From: Rodentibacter pneumotropicus DSM 21403
Lineage (GTDB): Bacteria; Pseudomonadota; Gammaproteobacteria; Enterobacterales; Pasteurellaceae
Direction of reading: 5' to 3'
Length of the DNA: 64,000 nt
Assembly (NCBI RefSeq): GCF_000379905.1
Contig: NZ_KB904041.1
Coordinates: 83,687 to 147,686, forward strand
The notes beneath the pieces are model-generated. The model saw only the letters and a program-made list of their open reading frames with translations, searched no databases and was not told the origin of the DNA. Position 1 is the first letter of the stretch; each line of letters begins with the position of its first letter. The translations under genes and the position numbers were made by a program. This document shows, piece after piece, positions 51,389 through 60,043 of the stretch.

Positions 51389-51422
51389 ACTCGTTTATCT
51401 CTCGGGATAGTTGACTGTAAAA

Positions 51423-51450
51423 AAAGTGCGGTCAAAATCAACCGCACTTT
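51423..51450. repeat. Inverted uptake-signal pair between pyrD and hsdM starts
   Basis: AAAGTGCGGT and its complement with an 8-base loop. Both flanking genes begin here, so it does not follow a gene end and is unlikely to be an ordinary terminator. Confidence 0.7.
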
Positions 51451-51492
51451 GAAGATGGGGCTGTATTACGTCGTATTGCATTTATTTTCATT

Positions 51493-51568
51493 GTAGGGAC
51501 ACTCTGCCTGTGTCCGTTATAAAATCATTTCAATAGGTTAAAATCGGACACACGCAGTGTGTCCCTAC
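51493..51568. repeat. GTAGGGACACACTGCG palindromic repeat, copy 3
   Basis: The left arm GTAGGGACACTCTGCCTG (two changes) and a right arm identical to that of copy 2 (51545-51568) enclose 28 AT-rich bases with a TTATAA-like centre. The flank TTGAAATTCCTGCTCTGCGC matches the flank after copy 1. With copy 2 it brackets the pyrD-rnm pair. Confidence 0.8.
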
Positions 51569-51699
51569 ATTTTGTTGAAATTCCTGCTCTGCGCATTTGC
51601 AACACAATATTAAAAGCGTTTGTGTATTCTACGAGGAAAGGGGGAAATGTGCAATGAAATACAAAATCAAAAAAGCGCATTGAAACGCTTAAAATCAAA

Positions 51700-53445
51700 T
51701 TGTTCAGACTTCAACTTTTCTATAAAATAACTGCACTTTTTTCAGAAATATCAACATATTCACTTTACAAAGGACGAATTTTATGCAGAAGCCACCAAGA
51801 TTGTGTCAATGAAACGCTAACACAGCAAGCCTTTCTTAATGATTTAGATGAAAAACTTTGGTCTGCCGCAGACCGTCTCCGCCAACAACTTGATGCCGCC
51901 AATTACAAACACATCGTTTTAGGCTTAATTTTCTTAAAGTACATCTCCGACAGTTTCACTGCCCAGCAAGAAAAAATCCGAGCGGAACTCACCGATTCCG
52001 AAAATCCCCTTTATCTTGACAGCACTTTTTACGATTCCGACGAAGATTATCAAGAAGCCCTCAGTGCCGAATTAGAAAATCGTGATTACTATATCGCCGA
52101 TAATGTCTTCTGGGTGCCCCCTTCCGCCCGTTGGCAAGCCCTACAATCTGTCGCCCTTTTTAATACCGGCACGGAATTACCTTGGGGTGGCAAATTCGCC
52201 GGTGTCGCCCGTTTAATTGACGATGCCTTTGATTCCATTGAAAAAGACAACGCCAAACTCAAAGGCGTATTGCAACGCATTAGTGGCTATGGGGTGAATG
52301 AAGATACCCTACGGGGCTTAATTAATCTTTTTTCCGATACCAATTTTACTCAGCCTACTTACAACGGCACACAAATTCATTTAGGGGCAAAAGACATTCT
52401 TGGGCATGTTTATGAATATTTCCTCGGGCGATTCGCCCAAGCGGAAGGGAAACGGGGCGGACAATATTTCACCCCGAAATCTATCGTTTCTCTCATTGTT
52501 GAAATGCTCAAACCTTATTCAGGTCGGGTTTACGACCCCGCAATGGGCAGTGGCGGCTTTTTCGTGCAAACGGAACGCTTTATCACCGCCCACCAAGGCA
52601 ATATCAACCAAGTGTCCATCTACGGGCAAGAATTCAACCCTACCACATGGAAACTTGCCGCCATGAATATGGCGATCCGTGGCATTGATTACAACTTTGG
52701 CAAACACAATGCCGACAGTTTCGCCCAGCCACAACATCTCGATCAAAAAATGGATTTCATTATGGCGAACCCACCGTTTAACATCAGCGATTGGTGGAGC
52801 GAAAGCCTCGCTGACGATCCACGTTGGGCATACGGCATACCGCCAAAAGGCAACGCCAATTTTGCTTGGCTACAACATATGATTTACCATCTCTCACCGA
52901 AAGGCAAAATGGCACTTTTACTCGCCAACGGTTCAATGAGCAGCCAAACCAACAACGAAGGGGAAATTCGCAAAGCCATCGTTCAAGCAGATCTTGTGGA
53001 AGCCATGGTCGCCCTACCCGGACAACTGTTCACCAACACCCAAATCCCCGCCTGTATTTGGTTTTTAAACCGCAACAAAGCCCGCAAAGGTGAAGTGTTA
53101 TTTATTGATGCCCGCCAAATTGGCTATATGAAAGATCGGGTATTGCGTGATTTCACCCTTGAAGACATCGCCAAAATCGCCGATACCTTCCACGCTTGGC
53201 AAAAATCACAAGACTATGAAGATCAACCTGCCTTCTGTAAATCCGCCACTTTAGAGGACATTGAAAAGAACGATTATGTCCTCACGCCGGGACGCTATGT
53301 CGGCACCGCAGAACAAGAAGACGACGGCATCCCCTTTGCAGAAAAAATGCAAAAACTGACCGCACTTTTAAAGGAACAATTTAAACAAAGTGCAGAATTG
53401 GAAGCGGAGATTAAGAAAAATTTGGGAGGGTTGGGGTATGAGTAA
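51700..53445 (+). CDS. hsdM: Type I restriction-modification DNA methyltransferase HsdM, possibly frameshifted at the start
   Basis: The conserved protein starts near the NETLTQQAFLNDLDEKLW segment at 51808. Its N-terminal HsdM_N helix bundle is followed by the N6-adenine methyltransferase core with GQYFTPKSIV, SAM motif DPAMGSGGFF and catalytic NPPFN. It methylates adenine with HsdS. In this frame the only start codon before 51808 is a TTG at 51700 without support. An ideal ATG at 51783 (AAGGA eight bases upstream) is one base out of frame and stops after nine codons; removing one base between 51783 and 51808 would join it to the rest. So this is either a rare-start gene or one with a single-base frameshift. 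The stop overlaps hsdS by 8 bases. Confidence 0.88.
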   Translation: MFRLQLFYKITALFSEISTYSLYKGRILCRSHQDCVNETLTQQAFLNDLDEKLWSAADRLRQQLDAANYKHIVLGLIFLKYISDSFTAQQEKIRAELTDSENPLYLDSTFYDSDEDYQEALSAELENRDYYIADNVFWVPPSARWQALQSVALFNTGTELPWGGKFAGVARLIDDAFDSIEKDNAKLKGVLQRISGYGVNEDTLRGLINLFSDTNFTQPTYNGTQIHLGAKDILGHVYEYFLGRFAQAEGKRGGQYFTPKSIVSLIVEMLKPYSGRVYDPAMGSGGFFVQTERFITAHQGNINQVSIYGQEFNPTTWKLAAMNMAIRGIDYNFGKHNADSFAQPQHLDQKMDFIMANPPFNISDWWSESLADDPRWAYGIPPKGNANFAWLQHMIYHLSPKGKMALLLANGSMSSQTNNEGEIRKAIVQADLVEAMVALPGQLFTNTQIPACIWFLNRNKARKGEVLFIDARQIGYMKDRVLRDFTLEDIAKIADTFHAWQKSQDYEDQPAFCKSATLEDIEKNDYVLTPGRYVGTAEQEDDGIPFAEKMQKLTALLKEQFKQSAELEAEIKKNLGGLGYE

Positions 53446-54847
53446 ACATCAATATGAATATTTAGGAAATTTATTAGAACCTAGAGGGTATATTCGAGGT
53501 CCTTTTGGATCTGCATTAAAAAGGAATGAGTTATCGGATTCTGGAATTCCAGTTTATGAACAACAGCACGCTATTACTGGAACTAGGATTTTTAGATATT
53601 TTATAAATAACGATAAGTTTAATGAGTTAAAACGTTTTATTGTTAGAGATAATGACTTAATTATCAGTTGCTCAGGAACTGTTGGAAAAATATCTCTCAT
53701 TAAAGGAAATGATCCTAAAGGAATTATCAGCCAAGCATTACTAATACTAAGATTTGATATAAAGAAAGTATTACCATTGTATATGTATTATTTCCTTATC
53801 TCTAAAGATGGACAACAGAAAATTCTAAACGCATCACAAGGGGCTGTTCAATTAAATATTGCTCCTAAAAATATTGTAGAGCAAATTAATGTCCCGATTT
53901 ACAGTTTAGAAGTACAACAAAAAATTGTTTATAAATTACAAGTATTAGATAAAAAAATCCAACTCAACACCCAAATCAACCAAACCTTAGAACAAATCGC
54001 CCAAGAGATTTTTAAAAGCTGGTTTGTGAATTTTGACCCCGTGCATGCCAAAACCGATGCCCTCGCACAAGGCAAAACCCAAGCGGAAGCCGAACTTGCC
54101 GCCATGCAAATCATCAGCGGAAAAACACCGGAAGAATTAACCGCCCTTTCCCAAAGCCACCCCGACCGCTATGCGGAATTAGCGGAAATTGCTAGAGCGT
54201 TTCCGAGTGAGTTTGAGGAGATTGAAGGGTTTGGGGAAGTACCGAGGGGGTGGGAGGTCAAAAGAGTTGATGAAATTGCGACCATTATTAAGGGTAAATC
54301 TTATAAAAGTAGTGAGCTTGCAGAATCAACAACCGCATTAGTTACCTTAAAATCATTTAACCGTGGTGGCGGATACCGTTTAGATGGATTGAAAGAGTAC
54401 ATAGGAAAATACAAATATGAACAAGAAGTTTTTTCTGGTGAACTGATTATTGCTTATACCGATGTAACCCAAGCAGCAGATGTAATCGGTAAACCTGCAA
54501 TGGTAATGTCGGATTCTCGTTATGAACATTTAGTAATTTCTCTCGATGTTGGTGTGGTTAGACCGTTTGATGATGTCTACAAATATTTCCTTTACTGCCT
54601 AGCAATGACTGATTCATTTCAAGCATATACAAAATCATTTTGTACAGGTACAACCGTTCTACATTTAGGAAAAGATGCTGTACCAAGTTTTGAATTTGTA
54701 AATCCAAATTATGAATTATTAAAGGTATTTTGGAAACAAACATCACCTATTTTTGAAAAAATTAATTTAAATATAGAAGAAAATAAATCTCTTGAAAAAA
54801 GCAGAGATTTGTTGTTGCCTAGATTGTTGAATGGGGAAATTATATGA
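53438..54847 (+). CDS. hsdS: Type I restriction-modification specificity subunit HsdS
   Basis: 469 residues from the ATG at 53438, behind GGGAGGGTTGGGG and overlapping hsdM. Two target-recognition domains (about 1-160 and 280-450) are separated by a conserved helical spacer (QLNTQINQTLEQIAQEIFKSWFVNF and the following FDPVHAKTDA... region). A second helix closes the chain (SLEKSRDLLLPRLLNGE). The two recognition domains are visibly more AT-rich than the spacer and than hsdM, a sign of domain exchange. I see no simple repeat that would suggest phase variation. Confidence 0.95.
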   Translation: MSKHQYEYLGNLLEPRGYIRGPFGSALKRNELSDSGIPVYEQQHAITGTRIFRYFINNDKFNELKRFIVRDNDLIISCSGTVGKISLIKGNDPKGIISQALLILRFDIKKVLPLYMYYFLISKDGQQKILNASQGAVQLNIAPKNIVEQINVPIYSLEVQQKIVYKLQVLDKKIQLNTQINQTLEQIAQEIFKSWFVNFDPVHAKTDALAQGKTQAEAELAAMQIISGKTPEELTALSQSHPDRYAELAEIARAFPSEFEEIEGFGEVPRGWEVKRVDEIATIIKGKSYKSSELAESTTALVTLKSFNRGGGYRLDGLKEYIGKYKYEQEVFSGELIIAYTDVTQAADVIGKPAMVMSDSRYEHLVISLDVGVVRPFDDVYKYFLYCLAMTDSFQAYTKSFCTGTTVLHLGKDAVPSFEFVNPNYELLKVFWKQTSPIFEKINLNIEENKSLEKSRDLLLPRLLNGEII

Positions 54848-55443
54848 AAAGTCAAGAAAGAGGCGTAGATTATTGGACTATGGGACAACGTTTTCTAAAA
54901 ATGGCTAATGCTACATCTGGAATGTTAGTAGCAACCAAAAATCAATGGGCTGTTCTATCTGATACAGAGATCACAACAGAAGAATATAATGAAAAAACTA
55001 AATGGTCTGATCATAACATTGCAATCCCTACTCTTTTTAACTTTTATCATGGGTTAGAACTAATGTTAAAAGGATTCTTACTATTTAATGAAGAAACTGA
55101 AAATATTAAAACCCATAAATTTACTATTTTAATTAATTTATTAAAGAAATATTTATCTCATGATGATCCGTTTATAAAAAGAATAGAGTTTTATACTATA
55201 AATTTACAACAAGACTCTATTTTTAAAAAATTTTTAGAAAAAAATAGTAACTCTATTGATAATTGGTATGAATCATTAAAGTACCCAGAACAAAATGAGG
55301 ATAACCCTTTTATTCATATTGATTTAATGTATGGTTCAGAAAAAACTTTAAACTTCTGGGAAAAACTATCAGAAGATAGTTTAGAAATAATAAAACTGAG
55401 TAGACAATATCATTTAAATAGTACTGATAGCGAGCGTGAATAA
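54844..55443 (+). CDS. Unrecognised protein in the type I R-M locus, HEPN-like
   Basis: 199 residues; the ATG overlaps the hsdS stop (ATGA), so it is translationally coupled. The chain is helical, and the segment YHGLELMLKGFLL (68-80) followed by THKFTILINLLKKYL (90-104) resembles the core of HEPN domains. The catalytic R-X4-6-H motif of HEPN ribonucleases is not seen, so it may be a non-catalytic member or an antitoxin-like partner. The gene is very AT-rich, unlike hsdM and hsdR, and contains no uptake signal. I do not recognise an exact family. It could be a nuclease, a regulator of the R-M enzyme, or cargo. Confidence 0.7.
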   Translation: MKSQERGVDYWTMGQRFLKMANATSGMLVATKNQWAVLSDTEITTEEYNEKTKWSDHNIAIPTLFNFYHGLELMLKGFLLFNEETENIKTHKFTILINLLKKYLSHDDPFIKRIEFYTINLQQDSIFKKFLEKNSNSIDNWYESLKYPEQNEDNPFIHIDLMYGSEKTLNFWEKLSEDSLEIIKLSRQYHLNSTDSERE

Positions 55444-55471
55444 TAAATTTCAACTATATCAAATCTATTTC

Positions 55472-55612
55472 CCATGGGTATAAATACCCACGGTTAAACA
55501 TGACCGTTCCCCCTTGGGGAACATAAAATATACAATCCCAACGGGGTTGAATTATGCTTAACCTAGGGTATTTTCACCCTAGGTATATCCCGTGGGAAAA
55601 TACCTTCCACGG
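55472..55612. repeat. Cluster of five short hairpins
   Basis: Within 141 bases lie five inverted repeats: CCATGGGTAT/ATACCCACGG (55472-55493), GTTCCCC/GGGGAAC (55506-55522), CAATCCC/GGGGTTG (55533-55549), CCTAGGG/CCCTAGG (55562-55583) and CCGTGG/CCACGG (55590-55612). Elements one and five share the CCGTGG core and a following GGTTAA. It resembles arrays of REP-type hairpins known in other bacterial groups, by memory only. No coding frame runs through it. It separates the HEPN-like gene from fic. Confidence 0.75.
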
Positions 55613-55652
55613 TTAACCTAGAGTGTTTACAGCATGGGGACATTCTCGACAA

Positions 55653-55717
55653 ATACGGCAAATAGCATTATTATTTGCCTTATATTTTAAGGCAAATAAT
55701 AGAGGAAATTGCCGTAT
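55653..55717. promoter_or_regulatory. Two-part palindrome overlapping the fic start codon
   Basis: An outer perfect arm pair ATACGGCAA/TTGCCGTAT (55653-55661 and 55709-55717) encloses an inner perfect 13-base pair ATTATTTGCCTTA (55670-55682) and complement (55688-55700) around a 5-base loop. The ribosome site AGAGGAAA (55701-55708) sits between the inner and outer right arms, and the outer arm includes the first two bases of the fic ATG. It could be an operator or an RNA fold controlling fic translation. Confidence 0.65.
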
Positions 55718-56819
55718 GATGATAAAACAATATATTTGGCAGTATGAAAATTGGACTGATTGGAAATATGATTTAAATCGATTACTGCCCTTACTTAATC
55801 AAGCCCATTACCAACAAGGTCTGCTATTAGGGCGGCTGTTTGATATTGGCTTTGAACAATTGGAACAAATTAATCTGCAATCCTTGACACAAAACGTTAT
55901 TAAAAGTAGTGAGATTGAGGGAGAAGTGTTGAATGTGCAATCGGTGCGCTCTTCCCTTGCCCGCCGATTAGGGGTGGAAATAGGTGGATTGTTACCTATT
56001 GATCGTGGTATTGAGGGCATTGTGGAAATGACATTAGATGCTACCACCAATTTTCACCCTCTCACGCTTGAGCGATTGTTTGCGTGGCACGCCGCCCTTT
56101 TTCCAACCGGCTATAGCGGAATAAGTAAAATTGAGGTTGGGGCTTTGCGTTCCGATAAACAAGGGGCGATGCAGGTCGTATCGGGCAAAATAGGCAAACA
56201 AAAAGTCCATTTTGAAGCACCGCCGGCTGAAAAACTCAAAGACGAAATATCGCTATTTTTAGATTGGCTTAATGGGGAAGAACAAATTGATCCTTTTATT
56301 AAATCTGCAGTTGCCCATTTATGGTTTTTAACCCTGCATCCTTTTGAAGATGGCAATGGCCGTATTGCCCGAGCGATAGCCGATTACCTCCTCGCTAAAG
56401 CTGAAAACAACCGGCTACGCTTTTATAGCCTTTCAGCTCAAATTCAAAAAGTGCGGTCAAATTATTATGAGATTTTGGAAAATACACAAAAAGGTGTCAG
56501 TGACATTACAATCTGGATTACTTGGTTTATACAAAATATTATTGAAGCAATTAATACCGCTCAAAAAACCTTAGATCAAGTTTTACTCAAAAATCACTAT
56601 TGGCAAAAATGGCGGGATTGGAACTTAAACGACCGTCAACGCAAGGTGCTAAATCGACTATTAGATGGATTTGAAGGCAATTTAACCAATAAAAAATATG
56701 CAACATTAACCAAAGTTTCTCGTGATACCGCTCTGCGAGATTTAACGGATTTGGTTAATAAACAGATTTTACAAGTCAAAGGGGGCGGGCGAAGTATCTA
56801 TTATGAAATAGCCCCATAA
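55716..56819 (+). CDS. Fic-family protein with DUF4172-type N-terminus and winged-helix C-terminus
   Basis: 367 residues from the ATG at 55716 (a second ATG follows at once), with AGAGGAAA upstream. An N-terminal DUF4172-like helical domain (about 5-60) carries the inhibitory motif SSEIEGE (64-70), the self-blocking (S/T)xxxE(G/N) helix of class II Fic proteins. The Fic core has the intact active site HPFEDGNGRIAR (His208). The C-terminal 65 residues look like a winged helix-turn-helix (KVSRDTALRDLTDLVNKQIL), so it may also bind DNA. It should transfer AMP or a related group to a target protein unless inhibited. It lies 13 bases before hsdR. Confidence 0.9.
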   Translation: MMIKQYIWQYENWTDWKYDLNRLLPLLNQAHYQQGLLLGRLFDIGFEQLEQINLQSLTQNVIKSSEIEGEVLNVQSVRSSLARRLGVEIGGLLPIDRGIEGIVEMTLDATTNFHPLTLERLFAWHAALFPTGYSGISKIEVGALRSDKQGAMQVVSGKIGKQKVHFEAPPAEKLKDEISLFLDWLNGEEQIDPFIKSAVAHLWFLTLHPFEDGNGRIARAIADYLLAKAENNRLRFYSLSAQIQKVRSNYYEILENTQKGVSDITIWITWFIQNIIEAINTAQKTLDQVLLKNHYWQKWRDWNLNDRQRKVLNRLLDGFEGNLTNKKYATLTKVSRDTALRDLTDLVNKQILQVKGGGRSIYYEIAP

Positions 56820-56832
56820 ACAGGAAGAGACA

Positions 56833-59800
56833 ATGATTAACGAAAACGACATCGAACAATTAACCCTATCCCGCCTACAAAACCTCGGCTGGGAATATCG
56901 CTTTGGCAAAGATTTACCGGTTCCCGAAGGCGAATTTGCCCGTGGGGATTTAGGCGGTGTGGTGTTTGTGGAAATTCTGCGGGAAGCGGTAAAAAAACTA
57001 AATCCCCAATTGCCTGAAAGTGCGGTTGATTTTGTGGTAAAATCGGTCACCAAAGGCGATATTGGCGAATTGGTCGGGCGAAATCAGGCGTTTTATAAAA
57101 TGCTACGAGATGGCGTGAAGGTGGAATATCAACAAAACGGTGAGCAGAAATTCGATGTAGCACGTCTGGTGGATTTTGAGCATTGGCAAAATAACCGTTT
57201 TGTCATGGTGAATCAACTGGACATTCGTAGCCGTAAAGGGGGCAAGCGGATTCCCGATATTATCGGTTTTGTCAATGGTTTGCCGTTGGTGGTGTTTGAG
57301 TTGAAAAATCCTTTGCGTGAGTCGGCAGATTTGCTACAAGCCTTTAATCAATTGCAAACCTATGAAGATGAAATTGCTGATCTTTTTGTTTATAACCAAG
57401 CCTTGATTATCAGTGATGGCTTGAATGCACGATTAGGATCGCTTTCAGCCGATTTTCAACGTTTTACCCCTTGGAAAGTGGTCGATGAAAAAGCCCAAAG
57501 TCAGCGATTAGATTTTGGCGATGAATTGCAAAATTTGCTTAATGGCTTACTCACGCCACAAAAATTGTTGGATTATGTGCGTTATTTTGTGTTATTTGAA
57601 CGGGCTTCCAATGGTACGTTAATTAAAAAAATTGCCGCTTATCATCAATATTATGGTGTTAATGAGGCGGTGGACTCTACCCTTTTCGCCACCAGCGAAT
57701 TAGGCGATAAACGCATTGGGGTGATGTGGCACACGCAAGGTTCGGGCAAATCCATTTCTATGTTGTTTTATGCGGGCAAACTGCTTTCCCAACCTGAATT
57801 AAAGAACCCAACAATTTTGGTGGTAACGGATCGTAACGATTTAGACGGGCAACTTTTCCAAACCTTTAGCAGCGGTAAAGATTTAATTAAACAAACGCCA
57901 CAACAGGTGGAAGATCGGGAAGCCCTTCGCCAATTATTAAGCGAACGTGAGTCCGGCGGGGTGTTTTTCACCACCATTCAAAAATTTGGTTTAGAGGAAA
58001 CGGAAAATCAATTCCCTGTTTTAAATACCCGTTCTAACATTATTGTGATAAGCGATGAGGCACACCGCAGCCAATACGGCTTAACCCAAAAATTACACAA
58101 CGGCAAATATCAAGCAGGCTATGCCCGCCATTTGCGGGATGCCCTTCCCAACGCCGCTTTTATTGGTTTTACGGGAACGCCCATTAGCCTTGAAGATAAA
58201 GATACACAAGAAGTGTTTGGGCGATATGTTTCCATTTATGATTTGCAAGATGCAGTGGAAGATGGGGCAACAGTGCCAATTATTTATGAGGCAAGACAAA
58301 TTCAGCTTGCAGAGAAAACCGATCACAAGGCTTTATTTGCTGAAATCAATGAATTGTTAGAAAACGAAGACAATCCCAAATTACGGTTGCGAGAAAAATT
58401 ACTGGGTTCAGAAGCCCGATTACGGGATCTTGCCGGGGATTTTGTCAGCCATTTTAGCAAACGTAATGAACAGCAGGACGGCAAAGCAATGATTGTGGTT
58501 TCCAGCCGTCAAATCTGTGTCGATTTATATCATCAAATTACCGCACTTCACCCTGAATGGCATTCTGATGATATTAATCAAGGTGCGATAAAAATTGTAA
58601 TGACCGGTTCCGCATCGGATGCCCCCGAAATGCAAAAGCACGTTTACAGCAAACAAGAAAAGCAAACCTTAGAACGCCGTTTTAAAGATCCAAATGATCC
58701 GCTAAAAATCGTGATTGTGCGTGATATGTGGCTGACAGGGTTTGATGCACCTTGTTGTAATACCATGTATCTCGACAAACCAATGAAAGGACACAATCTG
58801 ATGCAGGCAATAGCTCGTGTCAATCGTGTATTTGCCAATAAAAGCAGGGAAAATGGTGGGCTGATTGTGGATTATGTGGGATTGGCGGAAGAATTAAAAG
58901 AAGCAACCAAACAATATACCAATTCCACCGGCAAAGGGAAATTAGCAGAAAATGTGCAAGAAGTGTTCTTTAAAATGAAAGAACAATTAGAGCGTATCCG
59001 CACTTTTTTTGCCGTTCAAATTAATGGTAAGGCTTTTGATGTGCAATCTGCTATCGCCGAAAACGAGCCTGCTCGATTACTCAAAGCAATCGCCCGAGCC
59101 GCAGAACATATCGCAGCACTGGATCAACAGCCTGATGACAAAGCACATCATCAACAATGGAAAAATACTGACGATCCTCAACCTCGCAAAAAACTCTTTT
59201 TAAAAATCGTCAGTAGCTTGAAAAAAGGCTATGCCCTATGTGGAGCATTAAAAGAGGCAGAACCCTATAATCAAGAAATTGCATTTTATGATGCGGTACG
59301 TGCGGTGCTTTCCAAACGTGAACAAAAAGGCACCGGCACGCAAGAACGGCTTATTCAACTTAAAGCCTTAATCAACCAAAGCATTGTTTCTGAAGGCATG
59401 ATTGATTTGTTCGAATTACTTGGGAAAGAACAAACACAAATTAATTTGCTTTCTGATGAGTTTTTGCAGGCGATAAAAAATAGCGAAACTAAAAGCCTTT
59501 GGGTATTGGCAATGGAACGCTACTTGAAGCAAGAAATCAAAGCCAAAGCAGGGCGAAATCTTGCGGCACAGAAAGACTTTGAGCAACGTTTACAAGAAGC
59601 ATTAAATCAATATCACAACCACAATCTCACGGTAGTTGAAATTCTGGATGCACTGGTGCAAATGGGACGGGATTTCTCCGAGCGTTTGGGGCGTGGAGAA
59701 AAACTCGGTTTAAGCGTTGCAGAATTGGCATTTTATGATGCCCTTTCTCAAAACGGGAGTGCAAAGGAATTAATGCAAGATGAAACCCTTTCAGCGTTGG

Positions 59801-59997
59801 CAAAAGAGATCACCGATATTCTACGAAAATCCGTCAGTATTGATTGGCAACATAAAGAAGCCGTACGAGCAAGAATTCGGCTACTCGTTCGCCGAGCGTT
59901 GCAAAAATATAAATATCCACCGGATAAAGCAGAAGAAGCAATAACATTCGTCCTACAACAAGCCGAAGAAATTGCCGATGAATTAACCACAGAATAA
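56833..59997 (+). CDS. hsdR: Type I restriction enzyme motor/nuclease subunit HsdR
   Basis: 1054 residues, full length. The N-terminal PD-(D/E)xK nuclease has D142 in PDIIGF and E156-K158 in VVFELKNP. The superfamily 2 helicase core has Walker A QGSGKS (302-307) and DEAH box SDEAHRSQYG (near 407-415), and later helicase motifs GFTGTPI and MIVVSSRQICVDLY. A helical C-terminus binds HsdM. It cuts unmodified DNA after translocation. AGGAAGAGACA precedes the ATG. No disruption is seen. Confidence 0.96.
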   Translation: MINENDIEQLTLSRLQNLGWEYRFGKDLPVPEGEFARGDLGGVVFVEILREAVKKLNPQLPESAVDFVVKSVTKGDIGELVGRNQAFYKMLRDGVKVEYQQNGEQKFDVARLVDFEHWQNNRFVMVNQLDIRSRKGGKRIPDIIGFVNGLPLVVFELKNPLRESADLLQAFNQLQTYEDEIADLFVYNQALIISDGLNARLGSLSADFQRFTPWKVVDEKAQSQRLDFGDELQNLLNGLLTPQKLLDYVRYFVLFERASNGTLIKKIAAYHQYYGVNEAVDSTLFATSELGDKRIGVMWHTQGSGKSISMLFYAGKLLSQPELKNPTILVVTDRNDLDGQLFQTFSSGKDLIKQTPQQVEDREALRQLLSERESGGVFFTTIQKFGLEETENQFPVLNTRSNIIVISDEAHRSQYGLTQKLHNGKYQAGYARHLRDALPNAAFIGFTGTPISLEDKDTQEVFGRYVSIYDLQDAVEDGATVPIIYEARQIQLAEKTDHKALFAEINELLENEDNPKLRLREKLLGSEARLRDLAGDFVSHFSKRNEQQDGKAMIVVSSRQICVDLYHQITALHPEWHSDDINQGAIKIVMTGSASDAPEMQKHVYSKQEKQTLERRFKDPNDPLKIVIVRDMWLTGFDAPCCNTMYLDKPMKGHNLMQAIARVNRVFANKSRENGGLIVDYVGLAEELKEATKQYTNSTGKGKLAENVQEVFFKMKEQLERIRTFFAVQINGKAFDVQSAIAENEPARLLKAIARAAEHIAALDQQPDDKAHHQQWKNTDDPQPRKKLFLKIVSSLKKGYALCGALKEAEPYNQEIAFYDAVRAVLSKREQKGTGTQERLIQLKALINQSIVSEGMIDLFELLGKEQTQINLLSDEFLQAIKNSETKSLWVLAMERYLKQEIKAKAGRNLAAQKDFEQRLQEALNQYHNHNLTVVEILDALVQMGRDFSERLGRGEKLGLSVAELAFYDALSQNGSAKELMQDETLSALAKEITDILRKSVSIDWQHKEAVRARIRLLVRRALQKYKYPPDKAEEAITFVLQQAEEIADELTTE

Positions 59998-60003
59998 GAA
60001 AAA

Positions 60004-60021
60004 GGGGCGAAAATTCGCCCC
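60004..60021. terminator. Hairpin between hsdR and aroG
   Basis: GGGGCGAA/TTCGCCCC with a 2-base centre lies between the convergent genes but lacks T-runs, so intrinsic termination would be weak. Confidence 0.5.
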
Positions 60022-60043
60022 GTGAACAGAAATGAAACGAAAA

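Noticed and set aside
51423-51450. Terminator for pyrD or hsdM
   Set aside because: Both genes start on this side, so nothing ends here; it is recorded as an inverted uptake-signal pair.
53438-54847. Phase-variable hsdS
   Set aside because: I see no simple sequence repeats, no second silent hsdS and no recombinase nearby.
55472-55612. CRISPR array
   Set aside because: The hairpins differ in sequence and spacing; there are no identical direct repeats and no cas genes.
58093-58360. Short frames on both strands inside hsdR
   Set aside because: Out-of-frame shadows of the helicase domain, which is intact.
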